Source: CALJDF01 sp038121105 (GTDB lineage Bacteria > Pseudomonadota > Alphaproteobacteria > SHVP01). Taken from it: DNA of 64,000 bases. Each line of letters begins with the position of its first letter. Positions within the stretch are counted from its first letter, which is position 1. The notes below the pieces were generated by a model. The model was not told the DNA's origin and made no database searches. It saw only the letters and a program-made list of their open reading frames with translations. A program made the position numbers and the translations under genes. Below, one piece after another: positions 8,996-17,272 of this stretch. Where the stretch lies: positions 62,001 to 126,000 of the forward strand of contig JAYONB010000005.1 of assembly GCA_038121105.1 (NCBI GenBank), in the 5' to 3' direction.

Positions 8996-9715
8996 TCAGT
9001 AGAGGCCCGGAATCAATCGATAGCGCACGCGCTGCGCATACTCTCTATAGCCCGGTAGCTCGTCCTGGAGAGTCCGGTCTTCCAGTGCGGTTCTGATCAC
9101 CGTGATGGTCAACGCCGCTGCTGCCGGCGCGAGCGTCCAAACTGAACTCAGGGCCAGTGCAATGCCGAGCAGCGGCAGGACGTTCCCCGCATACCCCGGG
9201 TGCCGCACCACCCTGTAGGGGCCGCTGTCGCACACCACATGCCCGCGCTCGGTCTGAATCCGCACCACGCTCGAAAAGAAACGGTTCTCGGCAAAGGCCC
9301 ATGTCGCAAAGGCGTATCCGAGCGCTATCAGAACGAAGCCGAGCGCGACGAGCCACGACGGAAACGCGGGGGACCAGCCGTAGCGGTGGTCCAGTCCCGC
9401 CACGATGACCAACGGGTAGGCGATGCTCAGGGCCATCAGGGGCGCCAGCACCTTGTCCCAGGCTTTCGCGTTCTCAATGTTCTCGACGTTCTGTCGTTCG
9501 GCCATCAGGTCCGGATGCCGCTGCAGCGCCCAGATGCGCCCGCCGATGCCCGAGGCAACGATCAGCACGGCGTAGATCCACGCTTGCCACCATCCGAGAT
9601 CGCCGCCGCTCGCCAACAAGGCTAGCGGGATGGAGAGATACACCGCGACAATGCGGAGCCACTGGCGCGCGGTGCCCGCCGGAACCGTGCGATGCCCAGT
9701 CGGCGCCCGGTTCAC
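8996..9715 (-). CDS. ICMT/PEMT-family membrane methyltransferase
   Basis: A 239-residue integral membrane protein of the isoprenylcysteine carboxyl methyltransferase / phospholipid methyltransferase superfamily. Four or five hydrophobic segments are visible (about 22-38, 45-62, 95-112, 122-142, 180-205). The conserved SAM-binding signature appears as YRVVRHPGYAGN near residues 172-183, followed by the terminal motif LPGYREYAQRVRYRLIPG. Bacterial members methylate lipids, isoprenoid thiols or small molecules; the target here is unknown. The gene converges on the FAD oxidase gene, 18 nt between stops, and follows the racemase-like gene on the same strand by about 40 nt, which suggests a two-gene transcript. 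Confidence 0.88.
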   Translation of the reverse strand: MNRAPTGHRTVPAGTARQWLRIVAVYLSIPLALLASGGDLGWWQAWIYAVLIVASGIGGRIWALQRHPDLMAERQNVENIENAKAWDKVLAPLMALSIAYPLVIVAGLDHRYGWSPAFPSWLVALGFVLIALGYAFATWAFAENRFFSSVVRIQTERGHVVCDSGPYRVVRHPGYAGNVLPLLGIALALSSVWTLAPAAAALTITVIRTALEDRTLQDELPGYREYAQRVRYRLIPGLY

Positions 9716-9755
9716 GCGCGCTGTCTGCTCATAAGTCCGCAGCCACGACTTGCAG

Positions 9756-10577
9756 CTACTCCGCCGCTTCGCTCACCACGCACATGTCGCAGTCGGCCGA
9801 CAGGTTGGGGCGTTCCATGTTGACGATCATATCCTCGGTCGCGCGCAGCAGGTCCGGGTTGGCCTGCGGATAGGCGACGCGGCTCTGGGCCAACCGCAAC
9901 CGCAGCAACGCTTCTGTCGCGACGTACCCCGTTCGCATCGGCTCGATCACCGGCACCGGCGCGCGTGCGGCGATCTCCGGTCCCAGCACCGCCATGCAGG
10001 TGCAGCCTAGGACGACGCTGTCCGCGCCGTCTTCCTCCACGGCCTGGCGCACGGCGTCGTGGATGCGCTGCGTCATGTCCTTGTTGCCGTCGTTCATCGT
10101 TTCGATCGCGCCCACCGCGGTCGTCGTGCTGACCACCTCGTCGTCGCGCAGCACGTTGCGGATCGACGCGCACCGCGCGACCGCCCCGGTGCTCCGCAGC
10201 CGCTCCTCGGTGATGAAGTTCATGCGCGGCGGCCAGATCTTCACGACGGAGAATTTGCGCCCCACCGTCGCCGACATCGCCAGCGCCGCTTCGCCCGCAC
10301 CCACCACCGGGATATGCAGCGCCGAGCGCATCTCGTCGATGCCGTAGTCGCCCATCGTGTTGATGAAGACCGCATCGTAGCCCGCCTTCTGCGCTTCGAT
10401 GGCGCTATCGAGATAGGCCATGATCGACAGGCCGCGTTCGTAGGGCGTGTGCGGAAACACTTTCAGCCGCGGGTTGACCAGCGTGGCCTCAAAGCCCTCG
10501 CTGCGTACTTCCTCGATGGGGGCCAGCGGTTCGCGGCGGCCGACGCCGCCACCGATCACGGCGATCCGTTTGGTCAT
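9756..10577 (-). CDS. Aspartate/glutamate/hydantoin racemase-family protein
   Basis: A 273-residue protein of the Asp/Glu/hydantoin racemase superfamily, which contains cofactor-independent racemases and maleate or arylmalonate isomerases and decarboxylases. The two catalytic-cysteine regions differ: the N-terminal half has INTMGDYGIDEMRS, where a Cys is expected, while the C-terminal half retains VVLGCTCMAVLGPEI. A single retained Cys would fit a decarboxylase or isomerase better than a classical racemase, but this is inference. ATG at 10577 is preceded by AGGAG eight bases upstream; a longer frame to 10700 exists without support. It is divergent from the monooxygenase gene across a short region containing a strong dyad. 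Confidence 0.82.
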   Translation of the reverse strand: MTKRIAVIGGGVGRREPLAPIEEVRSEGFEATLVNPRLKVFPHTPYERGLSIMAYLDSAIEAQKAGYDAVFINTMGDYGIDEMRSALHIPVVGAGEAALAMSATVGRKFSVVKIWPPRMNFITEERLRSTGAVARCASIRNVLRDDEVVSTTTAVGAIETMNDGNKDMTQRIHDAVRQAVEEDGADSVVLGCTCMAVLGPEIAARAPVPVIEPMRTGYVATEALLRLRLAQSRVAYPQANPDLLRATEDMIVNMERPNLSADCDMCVVSEAAE

Positions 10578-10608
10578 GGCGTGCTCTCCTCGTTTTGGCG
10601 GTTCCGTT

Positions 10609-10628
10609 CGCCACTCACTATAGTGGCG
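10609..10628. promoter_or_regulatory. Dyad in the divergent promoter region, candidate operator
   Basis: A perfect 7-bp inverted repeat, CGCCACT and AGTGGCG, with a 6-nt spacer. A second perfect palindrome, CACTATAGTG, is nested at 10616-10625. It lies between the racemase-like gene (starts 10577, minus) and the monooxygenase gene (starts 10685, plus), where a shared regulator would bind. No regulator gene is adjacent. Confidence 0.45.
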
Positions 10629-10684
10629 CCGCGTTCGCCCCGCGATGGGCCGGCGCATAACGGCGGAAATCAAAGGGCAAACCG

Positions 10685-11839
10685 ATGGCGCAAGAGGCAA
10701 TCATCGCGGGCGCCGGGCTCGGCGGCCTGGTCGCCGCCTTGGCGCTCCAGCACCGGGGCGTGCCGGTCAAGGTCTTCGAGCGCGCCTCCGCGCTGGGCGA
10801 GGTCGGCGCCGGCGTCTCGCTCGCGCCCAACGCGACACGGGTGCTGATTGCGCTGGGCTTGCGCGATGCGATGGAAAAGATCGCCAATAGCCCCGACGGC
10901 ATGGGCCGCAAGCACCATGAAACGGGCGCGCTCATCGCGGTCGATGCCTCGCCCGAATACGAATCGAAATACGGCGCGCCCTACTGGCAAGCCCACCGCG
11001 CCGATTTTCACGCCGTCTTGGCCCAAGCGGTGCGCGCCAACGATCCCGATGCCATCGCCCTCGACAAAGACGTCGTCGGTTTCGAGGCCGACGACGCAGG
11101 TGTCGCGGTGCGCTTCGCCGACGGCACGTCCGCGACGGGGTCGGTCCTCGTCGGCTGCGACGGTCTCAAATCGGTCCTGCGCGACCAGTTATGGAACCCG
11201 GGCCAGCCCGAATATCTCGGCTACGTCGCCTATCGCGGCCTGACCCCGGTCGATCGTCTGCCCGCCGGGCTCATCTCGCCGGCGGCCGCCAGCGGTCACG
11301 GCCCCGGCACGCATTTCACGCGCTATCTCATTCGCCAAGGCACCATCGTCAACTACGTCGGCTTCGCCAAACGCGACGACTGGATCGACGACGGCTGGCA
11401 CGTCACCGCCTCGATCGACGAGGTCCTGCAAAGCTTCGCGGGCTGGAACGACGAGACCCGCCTCATTATCGAAAACACCGCCGAAGGGCGGTGCCACAAG
11501 TGGGGCATGTTCGGTCGCCCGCCCATGCCGCAATGGACCAAGGGCCGCGTCACGTTGCTGGGCGATGCCGCGCACCCGATGTTGCCGTTCCTCGGCCAGG
11601 GGGTTTCGATGGCGATCGAAGACGGCATCGTGCTTGCCCGCGCGCTGGCCGATCACGGCCTCATGCCGGACGCGCTCGCCCGCTACGAAGCGGTACGCAG
11701 CCCCCGCGCCAACGAAATCGTCGAGCGCTCCGCCGCGCGCGGCCAACGCACCTTCCAACCCGCCAGTGCCGACGAAAACATGCAAGACGGCCTGCCGCCC
11801 GACATCTTCAGCTACGACGCCGTCACCGTCCCGCTGTGA
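10685..11839 (+). CDS. FAD-dependent monooxygenase, salicylate-hydroxylase-like
   Basis: A 384-residue group A flavoprotein monooxygenase of the kind that hydroxylates aromatic acids (salicylate or 3-hydroxybenzoate hydroxylases) using NAD(P)H and O2. The N-terminal dinucleotide fold is IIAGAGLGGLVAALAL, followed by VGAGVSLAPNATRVL; the middle motif is VLVGCDGLKSVLR (the DG motif); and the C-terminal FAD motif is RVTLLGDAAHPMLPFLGQG. All three family fingerprints are intact and the length is normal. AAGGG precedes the ATG. The ASCH gene starts on its stop codon (overlap GTGA). The exact aromatic substrate cannot be told from the sequence. Confidence 0.92.
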   Translation: MAQEAIIAGAGLGGLVAALALQHRGVPVKVFERASALGEVGAGVSLAPNATRVLIALGLRDAMEKIANSPDGMGRKHHETGALIAVDASPEYESKYGAPYWQAHRADFHAVLAQAVRANDPDAIALDKDVVGFEADDAGVAVRFADGTSATGSVLVGCDGLKSVLRDQLWNPGQPEYLGYVAYRGLTPVDRLPAGLISPAAASGHGPGTHFTRYLIRQGTIVNYVGFAKRDDWIDDGWHVTASIDEVLQSFAGWNDETRLIIENTAEGRCHKWGMFGRPPMPQWTKGRVTLLGDAAHPMLPFLGQGVSMAIEDGIVLARALADHGLMPDALARYEAVRSPRANEIVERSAARGQRTFQPASADENMQDGLPPDIFSYDAVTVPL

Positions 11840-12219
11840 GTGCGGTCAAATCGTTTTGCTTCTGGGCCGACGACGACGCCATCGTCGCGCACCTGATCGC
11901 GCAGGTGCTTGACGGCCTCAAAACCGCCACCGCCCGACCGGCCTCAAGTTGGGGCGTTCCGCGCAACGCCTACGACGATGCGCGCTTCGAGATCGGCGAC
12001 CTCGCGGATCTCGTCGACAACGCCGGTGCCGTCCACGCCCGCCTTCGCATCACCGATGTCTACGATGTTCGTTTCGACGCCATCCCCGAAAAACTCTGGC
12101 GCGCCGAAGCCGAACCTAGCGCCCAAGCCTTTCGCCAATCCCACATCCAAGGCTGGCCCCACCTCGCCCTCACGGGCGACACCGTCCTCACCGCGATCCA
12201 CTTCGAAAAGATCGATTAG
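11836..12219 (+). CDS. ASCH-domain protein
   Basis: A 127-residue protein with an ASCH fold, a beta-barrel related to PUA that is suspected of binding RNA or modified nucleosides; some members are N4-acetylcytidine amidohydrolases. Visible family features are the early LDGLKTATARP, the GDLADLVDN strand, and ITDVYDVRFDAIPEKLWRAE. I place the start at GTG 11836, which overlaps the monooxygenase stop by four bases (GTGA), implying translational coupling. No function connects it obviously to the flavoenzyme upstream. A GCGGGA/TCCCGC inverted repeat (12219-12242) touches the stop codon but lacks a T-run, so it is not a clear terminator. Confidence 0.82.
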   Translation: MSAVKSFCFWADDDAIVAHLIAQVLDGLKTATARPASSWGVPRNAYDDARFEIGDLADLVDNAGAVHARLRITDVYDVRFDAIPEKLWRAEAEPSAQAFRQSHIQGWPHLALTGDTVLTAIHFEKID

Positions 12220-12673
12220 CGGGATCACGTTTTCTGTCCCGCTCTTGAAGCGTCGCCACCCCTTACCCCTAGCCCTCTTCAAGAAGTATCGCCGCCTCCT
12301 AAGCCGCCCGGCGCAGCTATCCGTGCCGAAGGGCCTCTATTCCCTGGAGAACCAACGGCGCGGCCAAGGCCCGCGTCGCAAAGGATCACAATCTCGGTCC
12401 CCGCGATCACGATCCCTGTCCCGCCCTAGTCATGCCGCAGAGCCGTGGCCATCTGTCACCGAACGCCCGGCCCGACGGGCAACTACCAACGCAGGAGAAC
12501 AACGCGGAAAACCTAAGCCCCTGAAAACAAAGCTATCTTTGGCTTCGTTCGTCGGCGAAAACGCTAAGTTATTGAAAATAAAAGAAAATTTGGGTTCGTT
12601 TGGTAATTCAGCACATACCCTGGCAGAACCCTAGGAAAACTGCGGGCCTTGGCTTTGTTTCGGCGGAGAGCCC
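12220..12673. repeat. Intergenic region with two families of short direct repeats
   Basis: No credible gene lies in these 454 nt. Three copies of a ~21-nt element of the form GATCACnnTnnCnGTCCC(C)GC occur at 12222-12242, 12383-12404 and 12404-12424, the last two abutting. Further on, two copies of a 51-nt unit occur with exact spacing: CTAAG at 12513 and 12564, each followed at the same distances by TGAAAA, TTTGG and TTCGTT (to 12549 and 12600). A shorter, degraded third copy runs from about 12631 to 12662. The second family is AT-richer than its surroundings. The position between convergent genes suggests a dispersed intergenic repeat, not a promoter. Confidence 0.6.
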
Positions 12674-13501
12674 TTAGTCCTCGTTCAGCCACGCCGTAAT
12701 GGTGCGTGCCTTGGCGGGCTGGGTCGTATCGCCCGGCGGCAGCTCGCGATAGACGCAGTTCGGGATCACCTCGGCGGTCGGCCGCATGTCGGGGTAGATC
12801 GCGCCGGTGGGCTCGTGCAGCACCATCGTCTTGACCTTGAGATGGGGCAGGCGCGAATCGCGGTCCCACTTCATCGCGGCCTGATAGGCATTGCCGAAGG
12901 TGCGAATGGCTTTGAGCACGGCGACGGCTTGGTCGTGTAGTTCCATCGGGTCGGGCATGTTCCACGGATTGCGATGCTCGGCGTCGCGCGACCACCAGGG
13001 ATAGAACGCCCAATGATCTTTCATCACGTGGAACGCCCAATCGAACTGGCTGCCGATCGCGTCGGGCGGCGGGCAGGGCACGCCGACTTGGCCGGTGCTG
13101 CGCGCCGGGCCCGGCACGGTCAGTTCGTCGAGGATCAGGCGCTTCACTCGATCGGGCTGCTGCAGCGCAAGCTCCGTCGCGATCATCGAGCCCGTGCGTA
13201 CGCCGTAAAGATCGATCTCATCGACCCCCAGCGCATCCAACACCCGGCCCAACGCTTCTGCGAAATCGGGAATCTCGGCCACCTTCTTGAACAGCGGCGC
13301 CGAATCGCCGTTGCCCAACGTGTCGGGCGCAATCAGCCGCCGCGTGCCGTCGTCCAACGTCTCCAGCAAATTGACCAAGAAACTGCTCGCCACCGGCGAC
13401 ATGTGCAGCGTCACCAAGGGCCGCCCGCCGATCTCTTCCATGGTGCGCCGATAGTGCACCTGGCCTTCTTTGATGCGCACAAAGGCGCGTTCGATGGTCA
13501 T
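12674..13501 (-). CDS. Alpha/beta-hydrolase-fold protein lacking the nucleophile
   Basis: A 275-residue alpha/beta-hydrolase-fold protein. The fold is clear: GQVHYR strand, LHMSP near the oxyanion position, APDTLGNGDS, then the nucleophile elbow. That elbow reads YGVRTGS, so the residue expected to be Ser, Asp or Cys in G-x-Nu-x-G is Arg102. No convincing catalytic His is present near the C-terminus, where the sequence is LPPGDTTQPAKARTI. Simple esterase activity is therefore unlikely; a non-hydrolytic or binding role is possible. A related protein with Ala at the same position (102) is encoded at 22990-23793. Gene neighbours are metabolic enzymes of unknown pathway. Confidence 0.82.
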   Translation of the reverse strand: MTIERAFVRIKEGQVHYRRTMEEIGGRPLVTLHMSPVASSFLVNLLETLDDGTRRLIAPDTLGNGDSAPLFKKVAEIPDFAEALGRVLDALGVDEIDLYGVRTGSMIATELALQQPDRVKRLILDELTVPGPARSTGQVGVPCPPPDAIGSQFDWAFHVMKDHWAFYPWWSRDAEHRNPWNMPDPMELHDQAVAVLKAIRTFGNAYQAAMKWDRDSRLPHLKVKTMVLHEPTGAIYPDMRPTAEVIPNCVYRELPPGDTTQPAKARTITAWLNED

Positions 13502-13677
13502 GCTTCAGTCCCTCGTCGCGACCGCTGTTCCGTCGCGGGCGTCTGTTATAGGTCGTTCTCCACCTTCCCGAAAAGGGGGCGGCGATGTCGATACAGTCTA
13601 ACGGCAATCGACCGTGCCCGCTTGCGTCGCACGGGCCCTGCCGCGATAAAAGAGACCGAAATCCTGGGGAGGACCGA

Positions 13678-15105
13678 GTGAGCGAGACTTTTGATCTAAT
13701 CGTCGTTGGAGCCGGGACGACCGGTATGCCCGCCGCAATGTTCGCGGCCAAACGCGGGGCCAAGGTGTTGGTACTCGAAAGCGGGGCCGAGGTGGGCGGG
13801 ACGCTCCATGTCGCAATGGGCCAGATCAGTGCCGCCGGCACCCGGGTTCAGGCCGCCAAGGGCATCGAAGATAGCGCCGACCGGCACTATCAAGACATCG
13901 TCGACATCACCGACGGGCGCACCAACAAACCCTTCGCCCGCATGGCGGCCGATCATTCCGCCGATACGTTGCACTGGTTACTCGATCTTGGGTGGGAACC
14001 TTTGCCCGAGCATCCGGTCAAGGTCGGACATCGCCCGTATTCCGTAGCGCGGACCTATTGGGGGCCGGAGTTTGGCGTCTCGTTGCTCAAGGCGATCCGG
14101 CCCGCGTTTCTGGCCGAGGTCGAGCGCGGCGCCATCGCGTTGCGCACCAGCACCGAAGTGACCGACCTGGTGCAAGACGATGCCGGACGGGTTACCGGTG
14201 TCACGGCGCGGCGCGATGACGGCGCGACAGAAACCTTTGCCGGCCTAAAGGTGTTGCTCGCCACCGGCGGCTTCGGCGGCGGACACGACTTCTTCAAGGA
14301 AGTCACCGGCTATCCGTTGTTCACCTGGGCGTGGCCCGATTGCAAAGGCGAAGGCGCGCGCATGGCCGTCAAGGCGGGCGCCGAAATGTGGCACAAGGAC
14401 TATTTCATGCCGCGCTGGTCCGGCGTCTCGACGCCCGAATCGGGCGACCTCGTCGCGCGGATCAGCGATACGACCTCGCGGCGTCCGGCTTGGGAAATCT
14501 ACGTGACGAACGAAGGCAAACGCTTCGTTCCGGAAGACGTCGCCGAACCCCTCGCGCGCGAAGAGGCGCTTCTCAAAGTGCCGGACCTCACCTTTTGGGT
14601 GGTTTACGACGAGACCATTCGCCAAGACGCGCCGCCGTTCTTCGACGAAGTCGATCCCGAAAAGGCGCATGGCTGGATGGGCAAACATCCGTCCTTCGTG
14701 ACCGCCGACACCCTCGAAGAGCTCGCCGCTGCCGCCGGGATCGACTCGGCCAATTTCCTCAAGACCGTCGCCGACTACAACGCCGCCGTCGATGCCGGCA
14801 AAGACCCGTTGGGGCGCACGCACTTGCCGCGTCGGATCGAAAACGGGCCGTTCTATGCCGTCAAACATCACGGCGCGGCGGCGACGACGATCCCCGGCCT
14901 CTCCATCAACGAAAAGTTCGAGGTCATCCGTGGCGACGGATCGGTGATCGAGAACCTCTACGCCGCGGGCGAGATTCTCGGCATGGGACTGCATTCGGCC
15001 AACGCTTTCGTCGGTGGCCTCGGGCTCATGCCGGCAATGACCTACGGTCGTCTACTCGGCGAACGGTGGTTGCATTGGGATCACGTGCCCGACGCGGCGG
15101 ACTAG
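13678..15105 (+). CDS. FAD-dependent dehydrogenase (fumarate reductase / ketosteroid dehydrogenase type)
   Basis: A 475-residue FAD_binding_2 flavoprotein related to fumarate reductase flavoprotein subunits, tricarballylate dehydrogenase and 3-ketosteroid delta-1-dehydrogenases. The N-terminal dinucleotide fold is IVVGAGTTGMPAAMFAAKRG followed by ESGAEVGGTL; the C-terminal FAD-closing motif is LYAAGEILGMGLHSANAFVGG. I chose GTG 13678 because GGGGAGGA lies four bases upstream (13667-13674); an in-frame ATG at 13585 would add 31 residues that do not look like protein. No signal peptide or heme-binding CXXCH is seen, so it is probably cytoplasmic. It ends four bases inside the convergent cupin gene. 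Confidence 0.88.
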   Translation: MSETFDLIVVGAGTTGMPAAMFAAKRGAKVLVLESGAEVGGTLHVAMGQISAAGTRVQAAKGIEDSADRHYQDIVDITDGRTNKPFARMAADHSADTLHWLLDLGWEPLPEHPVKVGHRPYSVARTYWGPEFGVSLLKAIRPAFLAEVERGAIALRTSTEVTDLVQDDAGRVTGVTARRDDGATETFAGLKVLLATGGFGGGHDFFKEVTGYPLFTWAWPDCKGEGARMAVKAGAEMWHKDYFMPRWSGVSTPESGDLVARISDTTSRRPAWEIYVTNEGKRFVPEDVAEPLAREEALLKVPDLTFWVVYDETIRQDAPPFFDEVDPEKAHGWMGKHPSFVTADTLEELAAAAGIDSANFLKTVADYNAAVDAGKDPLGRTHLPRRIENGPFYAVKHHGAAATTIPGLSINEKFEVIRGDGSVIENLYAAGEILGMGLHSANAFVGGLGLMPAMTYGRLLGERWLHWDHVPDAAD

Positions 15106-15929
15106 TCGCCGAGATTCGTGCCCACGCACAAGGCCACGCACCCGATCTCCGAGGCCGGGCCGCTTTCGAAGCCAAGCGCCGCCGGGTCGCGCCATTCCAG
15201 ATAGCAGCCTTCGGTGAGGTTGTGTTGCGTGCCGGTTGCGGCATTGGCATCCGCGTAGGTCCACATCGGGGCATCGCCGTGCACGACATACACCCACCGG
15301 CGTTTGTCCTGGACGCTGCCGCGATGCACCGTGTTGGCGGGCGCCCAGCCAGGCGGAATATGAACCAGACACACCGGGTGGAATCGGGGGTCGGGCGCAT
15401 CGCGGCCGTCCGACAGCATCTTGATCTTGCAGCCCGGCAGGTCGGGATGCGGCGCCCACGGCAAGGCCTCCGAGTTCGCGACGTGCGGTGCGTTGAAATC
15501 CGTCCCAAAGGAGTCCAGATCGCCTTCGAACGGAATGTAGTTGAACTCCAGCGGGCCGGTGCCCCATTCCAGGATCATGCACCCCAACTCGCTGGTCGGG
15601 TCCAATGAAATCCCATGGATCGACCGTGGCGTCCGGTCGAGCAAAAAGCCTTTGCGGAAATCGAACGGCGTTCCTTCGATCGTCGTCGGCAGGTCGTACT
15701 CGTGATACGGAATATTGCCGAACAAAATGAACACCCCTTCGCGGGTCTCGCCGTGGTGGTGGCGTTCGATCTTGTCGATCTTGAACCCCGGCGGCAGATA
15801 AGCTTTGCGCAAATTCGCCCCGGTCTCGGGATCGAAATGAAGTTCCTTCGATTTCGTACCGGGGAATTGCGGGTGCCAATCACCCCACGCGAGGGTGTTG
15901 GTGTCGATCATCGTCACGGGTTCGGTCAT
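15102..15929 (-). CDS. Bicupin-like protein
   Basis: A 275-residue all-beta protein with two cupin-like halves. The first half has ERHHHGETREGVFILFG, a His cluster and Glu consistent with the first cupin metal motif. The second half has HIPPGWAPANTVHRGS and RRWVYVVHGDAPMW, which recall the second domain but with fewer metal ligands. Cupins include dioxygenases, isomerases and simple binding proteins, so the reaction is unassigned. It faces the FAD dehydrogenase gene (4-nt overlap of 3' ends) and is divergent from the methyltransferase gene at 16064. A small GTTGG/CCAAC dyad lies directly upstream of its ATG at 15930-15943. Confidence 0.75.
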   Translation of the reverse strand: MTEPVTMIDTNTLAWGDWHPQFPGTKSKELHFDPETGANLRKAYLPPGFKIDKIERHHHGETREGVFILFGNIPYHEYDLPTTIEGTPFDFRKGFLLDRTPRSIHGISLDPTSELGCMILEWGTGPLEFNYIPFEGDLDSFGTDFNAPHVANSEALPWAPHPDLPGCKIKMLSDGRDAPDPRFHPVCLVHIPPGWAPANTVHRGSVQDKRRWVYVVHGDAPMWTYADANAATGTQHNLTEGCYLEWRDPAALGFESGPASEIGCVALCVGTNLGD

Positions 15930-15988
15930 GTTGGGCCTCCAACCCGAAGGCTAGGCAGGACGACCCCAGCGGTCAATCGACGCCCCGG

Positions 15989-16018
15989 TTGTGACGGCGG
16001 ACGGGCCTCCCCTACACT
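15989..16018 (+). promoter_or_regulatory. Possible sigma-70-type promoter for the 16064 methyltransferase
   Basis: TTGTGA (15989-15994) and TACACT (16013-16018) are separated by 18 nt and lie 45 nt before the start codon. Each hexamer matches the vegetative consensus at four of six positions. In GC-rich DNA this is suggestive only. Confidence 0.3.
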
Positions 16019-16063
16019 ACGTCGACCGGCACACACGGTCCGCGATACCAAAGGAGCGACGCC

Positions 16064-17209
16064 ATGCCCGTTCACGCGACGCACGACATGTTTCCCGACG
16101 CAAACCATGACGAACAGGCGCGTCAAGATTTCGTCCGGATGTTCAAACTGCAGGTGCAAGGCGGCTTCGGCCCCGGCAATCGGGTGCTCTACGAAAAGAA
16201 GGTGAAGCCCGCCTTCGAACGCGCCACGCAACGGCCTCCGAGGTCGCGCAGCGAAGTCCGCAAGGCCATGGGGCGCGAGCCTTACAACAAGATGTGGAGC
16301 GCCCTCCTCAGAACGTCGCAGGAACTGCTCTACGAATCGGTCGGGCCGAGCGTCGAACGACAGCTCCCGGCCCTGCAAAAGCGCGCCAAGGCCTATGCCG
16401 GACGCCGTGGCACATTGGCGCTAGACCCGGCGTTGAAGATTCCGAGCTACCACGCGGCCGTCAACATCCACTGCAAACCGGGCGGCTATCACGCCGAACT
16501 ACACGACGACGGCGACATTTACGCAGGCGCCGAGTACGACCGCACGGTCCATATGTACCTCATGGGCGCGATGGGGCCGAACAACGACGACTTCGGCCGC
16601 TCGGCCGCGAAGTGGCTGGGACGAAACCACCCCAAGATGGCGGTCGACCGCGTGCTCGACATGGGATGCACCATCGGCCATTCCACCTTGGCGTGGTGCG
16701 ACGAGTACCCCGATGCGGAGATCCACGCGATTGATGTCGCGGCGCCGTGCCTGCGCTACGCCCATGCCCGGGCCGAAGCGATGAACAAGACCGTGCATTT
16801 CCATCAGATGAACGCCGAGCGTACGCCGTTCGAGGCCGGGTCTTTTGATGTCGTGGTGTCGCACATCATGATGCACGAGACCTCGACCAAGGCGCTGCCC
16901 CGTATCTACAAGGAGTGTTTCCGCTTGCTGCGTCCCGGCGGAATCATGATGCACCTCGATGCCCGGTTCGTCAGTGCCAACATCTACGACCAGTACCAGC
17001 AAGAGTGGGATGCGCATTACAACAACGAACCCTTCTTTGGCACCCTGTGCGACACGGATCTGGTTGCCGCCGCGCGCGATGCGGGCTTTGCCGCGGACAA
17101 AATTCTCGAAACCTATATTCCGTCGCACTACAAACCGCGCCAAGGACTCGAAGCGCCGATCAACGACACCATGAAGGGCGATTACTTCATGCTCAGCGCG
17201 ACGCGCTAA
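16064..17209 (+). CDS. SAM-dependent methyltransferase, paralogue of the 4067 gene
   Basis: A 381-residue class I methyltransferase. The C-terminal SAM domain has LDMGCTIGHST (motif I), HAIDVAAPCLRYA (motif II), FDVVVSHIMMHET (motif IV) and LLRPGGIMMHLD. About 185 N-terminal residues form a second domain with VNIHCKPGGYHAEL, shared with the paralogue at 4067-5194; that domain does not match a family I can name. AAAGGAG lies upstream of the ATG. The genes on each side encode a cupin, an FAD dehydrogenase and an aldo/keto reductase, which suggests small-molecule tailoring or degradation; the acceptor is unknown. A GC-rich hairpin follows the stop by 21 nt. Confidence 0.88.
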   Translation: MPVHATHDMFPDANHDEQARQDFVRMFKLQVQGGFGPGNRVLYEKKVKPAFERATQRPPRSRSEVRKAMGREPYNKMWSALLRTSQELLYESVGPSVERQLPALQKRAKAYAGRRGTLALDPALKIPSYHAAVNIHCKPGGYHAELHDDGDIYAGAEYDRTVHMYLMGAMGPNNDDFGRSAAKWLGRNHPKMAVDRVLDMGCTIGHSTLAWCDEYPDAEIHAIDVAAPCLRYAHARAEAMNKTVHFHQMNAERTPFEAGSFDVVVSHIMMHETSTKALPRIYKECFRLLRPGGIMMHLDARFVSANIYDQYQQEWDAHYNNEPFFGTLCDTDLVAAARDAGFAADKILETYIPSHYKPRQGLEAPINDTMKGDYFMLSATR

Positions 17210-17229
17210 GCGTCGAACTCAAACACAAT

Positions 17230-17250
17230 GGCCCGCCCACGCGGCGGGCC
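17230..17250 (+). terminator. Terminator-like or attenuator hairpin
   Basis: A perfect 8-bp stem, GGCCCGCC and GGCGGGCC, with a 5-nt loop, 21 nt after the methyltransferase stop. The downstream tract ATACCTATTTT is only partly T-rich. It also sits in the leader of the aldo/keto reductase gene (start 17273), so it may terminate the upstream transcript or attenuate the downstream one. Confidence 0.55.
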
Positions 17251-17272
17251 ATACCTATTTTGGAGGACCCAC

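Noticed and set aside
11909..12634. 241-codon frame running through the ASCH gene into the repeat region
   Set aside because: Pro/Ser/Thr/Arg-rich, out of frame with ASCH, and ends in repeats; no protein-like conservation.
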